Below the pieces are notes generated by a model. That model did not search any database and was not told the origin of the DNA. It saw nothing but the letters and a program-made list of their open reading frames with translations. Positions 46,166 through 54,888 of a DNA stretch of 64,000 nucleotides are shown piece by piece (position 1 is the stretch's first letter; every line of letters starts with the position of its first letter). Source of the stretch: Candidatus Melainabacteria bacterium. GTDB taxonomy: Bacteria > Cyanobacteriota > Vampirovibrionia > Obscuribacterales > Obscuribacteraceae. Made by a program: the position numbers and the translations under genes. The DNA lies in the NCBI GenBank assembly GCA_003153555.1, contig PLZS01000071.1, forward strand, positions 1-64,000, in the 5' to 3' direction.

Positions 46166-46616
46166 TATCTTCACCTCGGTCCATTACTATATGTCTGCTA
46201 TCAGACGGAGTCCTTCCCTTCTCGCTATGTTCTCTAGATTCTTGTTTGCCCTCTAAATAAGATTTGACACCAGCCAAGAGACCATGTGCCCATACGGACG
46301 ACTGTTTCGTTGCTGATCCGGCTACCTTAGTCAGAGTTCCACTTACGTCTTCCACCTTGTGAGTGACTGTACCCATAGTTTGCCCGGCGATTTGTTTGAG
46401 CTCGCCAACACCGACTACGACTTTTTGAACTTCTTGTAGTGTGGGTCCAAGCTCTTCTTCCAGCGTCACTGCCAGTTTTTCATATGCTGAAAGTGTGCGA
46501 TTGATTTGTGGTATCAGAGTCATGCCTGCCCAGACAAGGGCACAGACAGAAAAGCCTAGGAAAAGCAGCGCTCCGAAAACCAAACCATTTATCGAACTGA
46601 GCGGATCCAAAATCAT
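46146..46616 (-). CDS. DUF948-family membrane protein
   Basis: One N-terminal transmembrane helix (LVFGALLFLGFSVCALVWAG) and a long helical part with LEEELGPTLQEVQKVVVGVG and LKQIAGQTMGTVTHKVEDV. This is the DUF948 (YtxG) pattern. In Firmicutes ytxG and ytxH are neighbours, and here the gene sits between two YtxH genes. The C-terminus is charged. Function unknown; an operon with its neighbours is likely from the overlaps and a 28-bp gap. Confidence 0.8.
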   Translation of the reverse strand: MILDPLSSINGLVFGALLFLGFSVCALVWAGMTLIPQINRTLSAYEKLAVTLEEELGPTLQEVQKVVVGVGELKQIAGQTMGTVTHKVEDVSGTLTKVAGSATKQSSVWAHGLLAGVKSYLEGKQESREHSEKGRTPSDSRHIVMDRGEDNVGLKR

Positions 46617-46644
46617 TCCCCTTAATCAGGCGGTCGGCTTCTTA

Positions 46645-47001
46645 TTAACGGTGTTGGAATGGCAAAACTGAAGAACTACCCAGCTCTAACTCTTCGCGTT
46701 TTTTTGCCGCAGCCAATTTGCCCGCAGCCACTGCGCGTTTTAGCCTCATCGTCTGCTCTTCAATAAGAAGCTGACAGTAATTCAATGCTGAGGCGTAGAG
46801 ATCAAGCGAGTCATCCACAAGTTCGCTAACACGTTCAGGCATGTCAGTCGCCGTCTGCTTGATAACGCCTCTGACTTCACTACCTGGTTTTGGGGCGGTG
46901 AGCAGAGCAAGAGCCGCTCCACCGAGGGCGCCTATGACAAGACCCACGAACCAAGAGCCGGTTCCGGAGCCCGTCGCTTCATCATCATTATGCTTACCCA
47001 T
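46645..47001 (-). CDS. YtxH-domain membrane protein
   Basis: Residues 15-40 are the YtxH helix GSWFVGLVIGALGGAALALL with the TAPKPGSEVR motif. A helical tail follows (DLYASALNYCQLLIEEQTMR; AVAAGKLAAAKKREELE). It is the first gene of the YtxH-DUF948-YtxH group. Expected to be membrane anchored with a cytoplasmic coiled part. Confidence 0.8.
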   Translation of the reverse strand: MGKHNDDEATGSGTGSWFVGLVIGALGGAALALLTAPKPGSEVRGVIKQTATDMPERVSELVDDSLDLYASALNYCQLLIEEQTMRLKRAVAAGKLAAAKKREELELGSSSVLPFQHR

Positions 47002-47490
47002 TCGATAGTCTCCGATCTTACTGATTCAATTTGTACGATTCATTGAGTGCGATGCCGATGCACTGAGGTTTATCAGCTTCCTTGAGGATCTTGGTGTCCA
47101 GTACAATAGTGGAGTATATCACCCACAATAACTGTACAGTTGGGGCGCAAGCAGCATTTGCACATTTATTTATTGGATGACCTAGTCTTCGCAGTGGCTC
47201 AGCTTTTGTCCAATCGGAGTGTTGCCCGAGACGGTTTTTGGCAGAACAGTCTGTCTTTGCGTTAAAAGTTGGTCGGCTGAAATAGACAGTTGCTGACACT
47301 GCTCGAGAGCTTGGCAGCTGTCATTTTGCAACGTGACAGCCTGCTGACCGGCGTCTCGTGCTTTTCGAACTCCTCCTTACGCATCTTAATAGAATGAACC
47401 GCTGACGGTTGATTTTTTCAAATCGAGAATTGAACTTTTTAGCCAACTCCACCGTTTATCTAGTTGTTAGGTAAAGGAGGAGGAAGGAGT
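47002..47490. other. Gap before the IS1595-like gene, with palindromic repeat
   Basis: No convincing gene in about 490 bp. The dispersed palindrome AACCGCTGACGGTTGA lies at 47397-47412, followed by TTTTTT, 80 bp before the next start. A TATACT on the minus strand near 47113 could belong to the YtxH group promoter, but no clear -35 accompanies it. Confidence 0.5.
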
Positions 47491-48576
47491 TTGAATAGCG
47501 CAGCCAAACATAGTCTAAATAAAGAAGAACTACGCGAGAGAGTGGAAAAAATTGATTTTCTATTTACTCACGATGCTGACTATTTGGAATATCTCTACGG
47601 GTTCGTTCCCGGAGGTCTTAAATGCAAATTTTGCGAAAGTACTAATTTGAGTAAGGAATACGGAGACAGAACTGCATTGTGTTTGCCGTGCGGGAAAATC
47701 ACGCATCTTACTGCTTCGACTGTTTTCCATGGTGTGCGAATGGTTCGAGAATGGGTGATCACAATCTGTTTACTGGAGGATGGAAGCTCTTTCAGCGAAA
47801 GTATGTTAGCTGAAGTCATTGGTATGGCGCGTTCATCTGTATCGGCAATGATGAAGAAGCTTTTTCTGATTGTATCGACTCACATGGGCGAAAAAAGTGT
47901 AGTCACAAATTCAGCCGAATTTCTGCCAGTCGTATGTAAACGAAGCCTTGAAACACCGGCTAAAAAACATCCTCGGGCAGAGCAAATAGTCTTTGATGAG
48001 CTTGCTTGTGGAGAGCCGGGAGAGTCGATTGAAGGCATAGTTGAGAAAGCAATTGCCGGGATTTTTCAAAACGTGACGACCAATGAAAGCGCTACAATTC
48101 CTCAAGGCACTACCGTTGGCGACAATGCTCCGGATCTATGGGCAAACGAAAAGAAAGTTTTTCTGTTTTTGTCCGGTGACCCTGTTGGCTTCGACAGCTT
48201 GTCGCACAGTTTAAATTTTAATGCCGCTGAGCTATCTGCAACTCTGACGACGCTTGAACTGGCTGGGCTTATAGAGCCGGTAGCAGGCAATAGATTTGTT
48301 CGGCGACGATTCATACTATCGCCGACAATTGCAAGAAGTGATCAGGCAAATGCCCAAGTTGATTTAGTTCCTTTTTTTGATTTCATTCGTAACACGTACC
48401 ATGGAATCAGCAGGAAATATCTACAACCTTACCTTGGGGCTTTCTGGTGCTTCATAGACCGAAAACGTTGGACTGTCGGAGCCTTATTCAGAGCTTGCCT
48501 GAAAGCTCCGCGCATTACGAATACTGATTTATTGTCTTTTGTATCACCGCTAATGGTGCATTTCTGTTCTAAGTGA
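47491..48576 (+). CDS. IS1595-like transposase derivative with a DprA-type winged helix in place of the DDE core
   Basis: The TTG at 47491 directly follows a GGAGGAGGAAGGAG run. Of 361 residues, about 40-125 match the N-terminus of IS1595/ISXO2 transposases: zinc ribbon C45, C48, C64, C67 (LKCKFCES, LCLPCGKITHLTASTVFHG), then REWVITICLLEDG and a helix-turn-helix. The end (about 293-330; FFDFIRNTYHGISRKYLQPY, then LGAFWCFIDRKR) resembles the C-terminal motif of the same transposases. Between them, instead of a DDE catalytic core, residues about 218-272 resemble the DprA winged helix (VFLFLSGDPVGFDSLSHSLN, LTTLELAGLIEPVAGNRFVR). No DDE triad or terminal inverted repeats are seen, so it looks domesticated. 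DNA binding is likely; the role is unknown. Confidence 0.6.
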   Translation: MNSAAKHSLNKEELRERVEKIDFLFTHDADYLEYLYGFVPGGLKCKFCESTNLSKEYGDRTALCLPCGKITHLTASTVFHGVRMVREWVITICLLEDGSSFSESMLAEVIGMARSSVSAMMKKLFLIVSTHMGEKSVVTNSAEFLPVVCKRSLETPAKKHPRAEQIVFDELACGEPGESIEGIVEKAIAGIFQNVTTNESATIPQGTTVGDNAPDLWANEKKVFLFLSGDPVGFDSLSHSLNFNAAELSATLTTLELAGLIEPVAGNRFVRRRFILSPTIARSDQANAQVDLVPFFDFIRNTYHGISRKYLQPYLGAFWCFIDRKRWTVGALFRACLKAPRITNTDLLSFVSPLMVHFCSK

Positions 48577-48683
48577 GTCCTGTCGGTGCTCGTTAACTCT
48601 ACATTCTGAAACAGGACAGAGCAATTCAGCAGAATTTTAACGCCGCCAGCTCTTATCGAGCAATTAGATTATTGATTACCCAA

Positions 48684-49946
48684 CTACCGAGCTGGAGTTT
48701 TCTCCATGGCGGCGAATTTACTGGCGAGTAAATCGCACAGATGCTCAGCTATCGCTCTTTTGGGCATGCGGGTCAGATTCTCACGTGTTCCGTCTTCGCT
48801 CAAAATCACGACTGCATTATCGTCGCTGCCAAAACCGATATCTGGAACGGTTATGTCATTGCCAACGATTACATCCAAATTTTTGCGTTTTAGTTTTTGC
48901 GAAGCATTGCTCAGCAATTCTTCTGATTCAGCGGCAAATCCGATAATCACTTGATGTTTTTTCTTGACGCGACCAAGCAGATCCAAAATATCTGGATTCT
49001 TAGTCAGTTCAAGATTGATGTCCTCAGATTCTGTTTTTTTGATTTTATTTGTTGATACTGACAGAGGGCGGAAGTCAGCAACGGCTGCAGTCATAACTAA
49101 TGCATCGCACGAATCAAATTCACCCTCGACGGCTTCTTGCATTTCAAATGCTGTTTCCACAAGAATAACCGGATATGCTCGGTCAACTTCGACTGTTGAT
49201 ACCAGCGTTACATCAGCGCCTCGGGCGAAAGCAGCGTCCGCCATGGCTATGCCCATTTTTCCAGAAGATCTGTTACCGATGAAGCGGACGGGATCAATAG
49301 GTTCTCTGGTGCCACCGGCGGTGACCATAATGTGCTTTCCAGACATCGCTCCATGTGAAACTAGCCGCGAAGCTATCGCCGCAACGATGGTCTCGACTGA
49401 AGCCATCTTGCCAGAGCCCCAGTCGCCGCATGCAACTTCGCCAAACTCAGGCGGGATAACTTCATACCTGTATCGATTTTGCAGAATTTCGAGATTGTGG
49501 ACAACAGAAGGATGCTCCATCATCGTCGGATTCATTGCCGGGGCAATCATTACTTTGGCTTTTGACGCCAATACCATGGTTGTGAGCAGCTCATCACAGA
49601 TTCCGGTTGCTAGCTTTGCAAGCATGTCGGCTGTTGCCGGCGCGATGATAATCAAATCGGCACGTTTGGCGAGATCTATGTGTTCTGGACGCCACTCACC
49701 GTTCGCCCCATATTGTTCACAATGAGACGGGTTGCGGGTAATGGTTTGTAAACTAAGCGGCGTGATGAATTCTTTTGCGTTCTTGGTGAGCACTGCGTGT
49801 ACATCGGCGCCTGAACGCCTCAACATAGAGGCAAGGTCACAAGCTTTGTACGCAGCTATGCCGCCACTGATGCCCAAAAGAATGGTTTTATTCTCCAGGG
49901 GATTGAATTTTTCAAAGGTTTCTTCCCGCTTCCTCGCCCTTTTCAT
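48684..49946 (-). CDS. coaBC: Bifunctional phosphopantothenoylcysteine decarboxylase/phosphopantothenate-cysteine ligase
   Basis: Catalyses two steps of coenzyme A synthesis. The N-terminal CoaC flavoprotein part (about 15-190) has LLGISGGIAAYKACDLASML, an ADLIIIAPATADMLAKLATG block, AMNPTMMEHPSV and the catalytic Cys region EVACGDWGSGKM. The C-terminal CoaB part has IMVTAGGTREPIDPVRFIGN, SSGKMGIAMADAAF and the dimer-loop KIKK. At 420 residues it has normal length. Repeat-family-3 sequence lies directly upstream of the start. Confidence 0.97.
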   Translation of the reverse strand: MKRARKREETFEKFNPLENKTILLGISGGIAAYKACDLASMLRRSGADVHAVLTKNAKEFITPLSLQTITRNPSHCEQYGANGEWRPEHIDLAKRADLIIIAPATADMLAKLATGICDELLTTMVLASKAKVMIAPAMNPTMMEHPSVVHNLEILQNRYRYEVIPPEFGEVACGDWGSGKMASVETIVAAIASRLVSHGAMSGKHIMVTAGGTREPIDPVRFIGNRSSGKMGIAMADAAFARGADVTLVSTVEVDRAYPVILVETAFEMQEAVEGEFDSCDALVMTAAVADFRPLSVSTNKIKKTESEDINLELTKNPDILDLLGRVKKKHQVIIGFAAESEELLSNASQKLKRKNLDVIVGNDITVPDIGFGSDDNAVVILSEDGTRENLTRMPKRAIAEHLCDLLASKFAAMEKTPAR

Positions 49947-49977
49947 CGATCTTGCTCTCCCCTGCTTCGAGTTAGTT

Positions 49978-50020
49978 ATCCTAGGATAGTCTATGCAGCA
50001 AGCTGCTCGACTTATATTAT
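49978..50020. repeat. Dispersed GCAGCAAGCTGC repeat, upstream of coaBC
   Basis: ATCCTAGGATAGTCTAT followed by GCAGCAAGCTGC at 49995-50006 and TCGACTTAT. On the minus strand it lies about 30 to 75 bp upstream of the coaBC start. Confidence 0.7.
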
Positions 50021-50177
50021 GTGTCGAATCGGGGCTTCTTCGCTAGCCGCTTGAATTCTCATGAATACTTTTTTTGAGCGGCGTTTGTATATACGCCTGC
50101 CATAATCGACCAATTACCACGCTCCTGCACTGTAATCAAAAACGGACATGGATAACAAAACTTCAGAAGAGGCCAAA

Positions 50178-51791
50178 ATGCCCAGTACAGAAAAAAAGCC
50201 GCTCGGTGGAAAATACTACATCACAACTGCAATCGATTACGTCAATGCATCTCCGCACATTGGACATGCTTACGAAAAGATCGCAGCCGACGTCCTGGCT
50301 CGATATCACCGAATGCAAGGTGAAGATGTTTTCTTCTTGACTGGTGTCGATGAACATGGCTCAAAAGTGGAGAAGTCGGCTCAGCAAGCCGGTAAATCGC
50401 CCAAGGAATTTTGCGACGATATGTCGGCCAGGTTCATTGCCGCTTGGAAAAATCTCGATATTTCTTACGATTCGTTTATTCGAACAACCGAGCCCCGCCA
50501 CGCTCTTGTGGTTCAAGAGGTTTTCAGACGTTTGCGTGACAAGGGTGATATCTATAAATCAAGTTACTCTGGGCTCTATTGCGATGGCTGTGAGGATTTC
50601 GTTCGGGAACGAGACTTGGAGAACGGCAATTGCGTTTTTCACAAAGTGCCGCCAAAAATTGTGCAAGAAGAAAATTATTTTTTCAAACTGACAAAATACA
50701 AGCCCATGATCAAGCAGTGGATAGAAACAACCCCTGAGTCCGTCCAGCCTGAAAGCCGACGAAAAGAAGTACTCAATCAACTCGATGACCCAGAACTCGG
50801 CGATTTCAGCGTTTCACGCTCCAGAGCATCGTTAGGATGGGGTATTCCGGTGCCCGATGATCCAGATCAGGTTATCTACGTCTGGATTGATGCGTTGTCG
50901 AACTATATTACAGGTGTTGGTTTTCAGACAGAGCAATCTCAATTTATTCAATATTGGCCTGCTAATTTGCACCTTATTGGCAAGGATATTACGAAATTCC
51001 ACGCCATCTATTGGCCAGCAATGCTGATGGGTGCTGATCTTCCAGTACCTAAGCAAGTCTATGCGCACGGTTTCATCACGGTCGAGGGGCAAAAATTAAG
51101 TAAGTCAATTGGCAATGTGATCGACCCGAATGCCCTTGTCGAGCAGTTTGGCGAGTATGGATCTGATGCTTTGAGATTCTATTTATTGGCAGCCACGCCA
51201 TTCGATCAAGATGGTGATTATTCACGGGACCGCTTGATCAGCAGTGTTAATGCCAATTTGGCTAACAACCTGGGCAACTTATTGAACCGTACTTTGACTT
51301 TGGTTGATAAATATTGCGACGGACGAGTACCCATATCCGATCCCGAACATACATTACGCGAGCAATCCAACACTATTCACGTAATTATCGCTCAGCATAT
51401 GGAGCGCCTTGAATTTGCAAAAACAATAGACGCCATTCTTGCGCTGGTCGATCAAACCAACAAGTATCTTGCTGACGAAAAGCCTTGGACGCTTTTCAAA
51501 GAAGGTAAGGACCTTCAGGGAAGAGACATCTTATATACGGCACTAGAAGTGATTCGTAGGGTGGCGATGGAAATCTATCCATTCACACCGAAACTGGCTC
51601 AAGCGATATGGCATCAACTCGGCTACGAAGATCACGTCGGCACTATAGGTGACTCTAGAAAACTCGATGGTTTCTTTGACACCATTGAACCAGGGCAGAT
51701 TGTCAAGAACGAGGGTCCAATCTTCAGGCGAATTGGGGATGAAGATGAAGGTCCTGACTCTGGAGCAAAGTCCGCAGGCAAAAAGAAATAA
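50178..51791 (+). CDS. metG: Methionyl-tRNA synthetase
   Basis: Charges tRNA-Met. The ATG at 50178 has GAGG at a good distance and begins MPSTEKK before the conserved YYITTAIDYVNASPHIGHAY; an ATG 30 bases upstream is possible. HIGH-type motif PHIGHAYE and KMSKS-type KLSKSIGN are present, together with the metal-binding insert (LYCDGCEDFVRERDLENGNC, a CxxC pair with a later C and H). It lacks the C-terminal EMAP-like tRNA-binding domain. The gene is directly followed by a palindromic terminator-like repeat. Confidence 0.97.
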   Translation: MPSTEKKPLGGKYYITTAIDYVNASPHIGHAYEKIAADVLARYHRMQGEDVFFLTGVDEHGSKVEKSAQQAGKSPKEFCDDMSARFIAAWKNLDISYDSFIRTTEPRHALVVQEVFRRLRDKGDIYKSSYSGLYCDGCEDFVRERDLENGNCVFHKVPPKIVQEENYFFKLTKYKPMIKQWIETTPESVQPESRRKEVLNQLDDPELGDFSVSRSRASLGWGIPVPDDPDQVIYVWIDALSNYITGVGFQTEQSQFIQYWPANLHLIGKDITKFHAIYWPAMLMGADLPVPKQVYAHGFITVEGQKLSKSIGNVIDPNALVEQFGEYGSDALRFYLLAATPFDQDGDYSRDRLISSVNANLANNLGNLLNRTLTLVDKYCDGRVPISDPEHTLREQSNTIHVIIAQHMERLEFAKTIDAILALVDQTNKYLADEKPWTLFKEGKDLQGRDILYTALEVIRRVAMEIYPFTPKLAQAIWHQLGYEDHVGTIGDSRKLDGFFDTIEPGQIVKNEGPIFRRIGDEDEGPDSGAKSAGKKK

Positions 51792-51812
51792 ACCGCTGAC
51801 GGTTGATTTTTC
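51792..51812. terminator. Palindromic repeat between metG and the NlpC/P60-like gene
   Basis: AACCGCTGACGGTTGA begins at the base after the metG stop and is followed by TTTTT. It sits between two converging genes and may terminate both. Confidence 0.5.
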
Positions 51813-51830
51813 AAATGAGACAGGTCGGGT

Positions 51831-53150
51831 TTAGGCCCGGCGGTAAGCTACGACGCTTTGATAATCTCTGGATGCGAAGTTATTGAGGGAGGCAACCACT
51901 ACCCTCCCTTGTTGACTACTGTTGTTGACTACTTTTCCATCGCCTACATAAATGGCCGCATGGCCAGGACGACCGCCTGCCCGATGGGCGATGATGCAAT
52001 CTCCTGGTTGAGCATATTGAACTGGCAGCGCCCGGTAGCCGTTGCAGCGCAGTGAATTCTCAAGCCCATTTACATTTGTATCGTTAATACGCACTCCGTG
52101 CGCATGTCTTAAGGCTGCGCTGACAATCGTTGCGCAGCCTAAATCATTAGGCACGTTGCGATTAAACTCTTGCGCTGAGTGACCCAGCATTGCCTGCAAA
52201 GTTATACGCATACGCAACCAATCTTCAGAATAATCGTTTTGATAGCCGTTTCGACCATACCGATCTTGCTGCCCGTACCTGTTACTCTGACTGTACTGTT
52301 CATTCGGATAACGGTACTGCTGGTAGCGATCTTGGCTGTATCGATCTTGCCATCCATACTGATCGTTTTGGTCGTACTGCTTATTTGGGTAGCGGTATTG
52401 CTGATATTGATCTTGACCGTATTGCTCCTGACTGTATCGGTTGGTTTGATACCGATCTAGCTGATAGCCGCTGTAGTCATCGTAATCGCGAGAACGACTA
52501 TCAACGGCTTGTTGTGGTCCGTAGTAGTAATCAACTTGATAAGAATAGCGATCAGAGTAGCGAGGATCGACTAAATATCGGTCATTCTGGCTTGGATAGT
52601 TGGTGTATCGCTCAGACTGATAGTCGTTCTGGTAGGAACCGTTGCTATTGCTGGGTCCAAAATATTGGTCACCGGCATAAAGATCTCGGTCTTGTCCACC
52701 TATTCTGATCACGTAGCGGTCATCGCTATTTCGACAGGCTTCGCCATTGTATCGCGGCTGTTGGTAGCGATAATCGTCTTGCTGATAATTACTTTGGTAT
52801 CGCTGTTGGTTATAGCGCTGTTGCTCATGATAGTAGCGAGTTGCTTCTCTGGAAGTGTTGTTGTCGTAAAAAACCTGGCCGCCGAAACCATCATTGCCAT
52901 AATTATTCGAATAATATCTGTCTCTATAAAGGTCGCCTTGACCCCCGTAGCCGCCGTATCCACCTTGGCGGACGCCTGTTCCGATGCTGATCTGAGCGCC
53001 GCCGAGATCAAAAGATATTCCACCGGAAACTCGATTTCCATAATTGTAGTTAGTGCGTTGATACTGATCTTCGGAGTTGACTCGGTCCCAAGTTAAGCCT
53101 GGGTGCTGCTCAATAGCGCAATGCCGAGAATCGTCAAATTCACGTGTCAT
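51831..53150 (-). CDS. NlpC/P60-like protein with Tyr/Gln/Asn-rich prion-like region
   Basis: Residues about 25-300 of 439 are very low complexity, dominated by Tyr, Gln, Asn, Asp, Arg, Ser and Gly (for example GQDQYQQYRYPNKQYDQNDQ), like prion-like domains. Residues about 315-439 resemble an NlpC/P60 or CHAP cysteine peptidase: C339 in LGCATIVSAALRHA, H397 in RPGHAAIYVG and N409 in VVNNSSQ. Such domains cut cell-wall peptides. No signal peptide is seen and an in-frame stop lies upstream, so export by the Sec route is not supported. It is divergent from the first kinase gene, 236 bp apart. Confidence 0.75.
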   Translation of the reverse strand: MTREFDDSRHCAIEQHPGLTWDRVNSEDQYQRTNYNYGNRVSGGISFDLGGAQISIGTGVRQGGYGGYGGQGDLYRDRYYSNNYGNDGFGGQVFYDNNTSREATRYYHEQQRYNQQRYQSNYQQDDYRYQQPRYNGEACRNSDDRYVIRIGGQDRDLYAGDQYFGPSNSNGSYQNDYQSERYTNYPSQNDRYLVDPRYSDRYSYQVDYYYGPQQAVDSRSRDYDDYSGYQLDRYQTNRYSQEQYGQDQYQQYRYPNKQYDQNDQYGWQDRYSQDRYQQYRYPNEQYSQSNRYGQQDRYGRNGYQNDYSEDWLRMRITLQAMLGHSAQEFNRNVPNDLGCATIVSAALRHAHGVRINDTNVNGLENSLRCNGYRALPVQYAQPGDCIIAHRAGGRPGHAAIYVGDGKVVNNSSQQGRVVVASLNNFASRDYQSVVAYRRA

Positions 53151-53385
53151 AAATATGTTTGCCGGAAGGGGGATCTACAATATATGCCAGGTGATTGCCC
53201 TGCGCAATACGGTTTTTCCCATGGTCGCGGTTCCTCTGCGCGTTCTTTGGACTTTGTTTTGAGTTTGCCACCGCAATTGGTAGCAGTAGCCTGTCGACAA
53301 CCTTGCGCAGTTGGATATTGGCGCTTAACGGGCTGATTTTTGTGGAAAATTAGTTGGTGTAGGTTCGGACTGCCCGGTCGCTTAG

Positions 53386-54888
53386 ATGCCCCAGAGAGAG
53401 CACATTATTCGCTATCGAACGATGCCCACGTGGATCGTTCCGACTGTTTCGGGCGCCTGTGGCGCGCTCAGCATCGCTGTCGTCTTCAGCGCCTCTTCCT
53501 TTGCTCTCATGCTGCTTCCTGGATTGATGCGCGGTGCTCCGTACGTATTTCTGGAGACATGTCTGAGGGCAGTGGTAGTTCTCGTTCTTGTTTTTGTAGC
53601 CTATCTATTCAAAGAGATTGCCAGGCATGATCAAGTGCTTTTATCCGAGGAAGGATTAGCGTTTCCGCTGTTTCTAGGTCCTGACCTTTTGTTTCGTAGA
53701 AGACGCAGTTGGGACGACATCGGTAATATTCTCCTTGGCGCGATGCTGCTTGAGGATCGTAAAGGAACCTATGAATATGAACTTGAGCAAGCCAAAGACA
53801 AAAAAAAGCTCTTCATCTATTTCAAGTCGGGCGGGCACGTTAGTCTCGACTTGGCGAGAATGCCAAAAGAAAGCGTTGAACGTATTTTTCAGTCTATTGA
53901 ATCTTGGTGCATTGCCTGCGCGCGGTCACCGCAATTGTCGCTTAAGACAGACACCACAAAAAATGCTTCCGCTTCTCCCACCAAACTGGACAAACTTTCA
54001 TACACGAAAATGTGGGAAGACGAGCTGCATGCGCATTTCTCTGCAACCAATTTCGTGCCTCTGGAAAAAGGACGCACTTTGCAGTCTGACAAATTTACTG
54101 TCTTGATGCAGTTGTCGTCAGGCGGACTATCTGCGGTCTACCTCGCCGAGTTGGGCGACAAGGACCTCGTCATCATTAAGGAAGCGGCTTTGCCAGCTGA
54201 TCTGAAGGAAGAATCACGTTTGAAAGCGAAAGTGATGTTCGCCCGTGAAGCCGAAATTTTACGCGGATTGAACCACCCACATATTGCCAAAGTGCTGGAT
54301 AATTTTGTCGAGCGCGGTCGAGACTACTTGGTTTTGGAATTCATACCAGGTGAGAGTCTGAGGCAGATCGTGCGTAAATCTGGTGCTCTATCTGAACAAA
54401 CCGTGTTGAAATATGCGCAGAAAATAGCTCATATCTTGGATTATTTGCACGATCTGAAACCACCGATTATTCACAGAGACCTGACGCCGGACAATTTGGT
54501 GGTTCGAGAGGACGGTGAAATTATTTTGATCGACTTCGGTGCAGCCAACTCTTTTTTGGGTGCGGCAACTGGGACCATTGTTGGAAAGCAAGCCTACATC
54601 GCACCTGAACAATTTCGTGGAAAAGCTACTACTCAAAGCGATTTGTATGCCCTCGGTGGCACATTGCATTTTTTACTGACCGGACAAGATCCCGAGGCTT
54701 TGAGCCAGTCACACCCCCAAATGATTCGTCAAGACGTCTCCGATAAGATGGATGATTTAGTCGCCTCTTGCACCGTATTTGATACCAGTGAGCGAATCAA
54801 AAGTGCCGATGCTCTAATCGACCTCGTGGAGAAACTTTTGCCAACCACAGTGCTCACGTTTGCAAGCAAATCCGAGGAGGGCCGTTGA
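53386..54888 (+). CDS. Membrane Ser/Thr protein kinase, type A copy 1
   Basis: A 500-residue protein with an unusual order: two N-terminal transmembrane helices (about 22-45 and 58-76), a small strand-rich PH-like domain (LLSEEGLAFPLFLGPDLLF, RRRSWDDIGNILLG, LFIYFKSGGHVSLDL; 85-170), then the kinase at the C-terminus (about 235-485). Kinase motifs: glycine loop LSSGGLSAVYLAE, K265, alpha-C E288, HRDLTPDN (H363-N370) and DFG at 383-385. The Lys of the usual HRDLKPxN is Thr. All catalytic residues seem present. TGATG at 54886-54890 couples it to the next kinase. The start is uncertain; an ATG at 53422 is possible. Confidence 0.88.
   Translation: MPQREHIIRYRTMPTWIVPTVSGACGALSIAVVFSASSFALMLLPGLMRGAPYVFLETCLRAVVVLVLVFVAYLFKEIARHDQVLLSEEGLAFPLFLGPDLLFRRRRSWDDIGNILLGAMLLEDRKGTYEYELEQAKDKKKLFIYFKSGGHVSLDLARMPKESVERIFQSIESWCIACARSPQLSLKTDTTKNASASPTKLDKLSYTKMWEDELHAHFSATNFVPLEKGRTLQSDKFTVLMQLSSGGLSAVYLAELGDKDLVIIKEAALPADLKEESRLKAKVMFAREAEILRGLNHPHIAKVLDNFVERGRDYLVLEFIPGESLRQIVRKSGALSEQTVLKYAQKIAHILDYLHDLKPPIIHRDLTPDNLVVREDGEIILIDFGAANSFLGAATGTIVGKQAYIAPEQFRGKATTQSDLYALGGTLHFLLTGQDPEALSQSHPQMIRQDVSDKMDDLVASCTVFDTSERIKSADALIDLVEKLLPTTVLTFASKSEEGR

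Noticed and set aside
47018-47299. 93-residue minus-strand frame upstream of the YtxH group
   Set aside because: No ribosome site, no family, and mixed composition; it covers the likely promoter region.
52190-52708. Long plus-strand open frame opposite the NlpC/P60-like gene
   Set aside because: It is the antisense shadow of a low-complexity Tyr/Gln/Asn-rich coding region, which leaves few stops in other frames.
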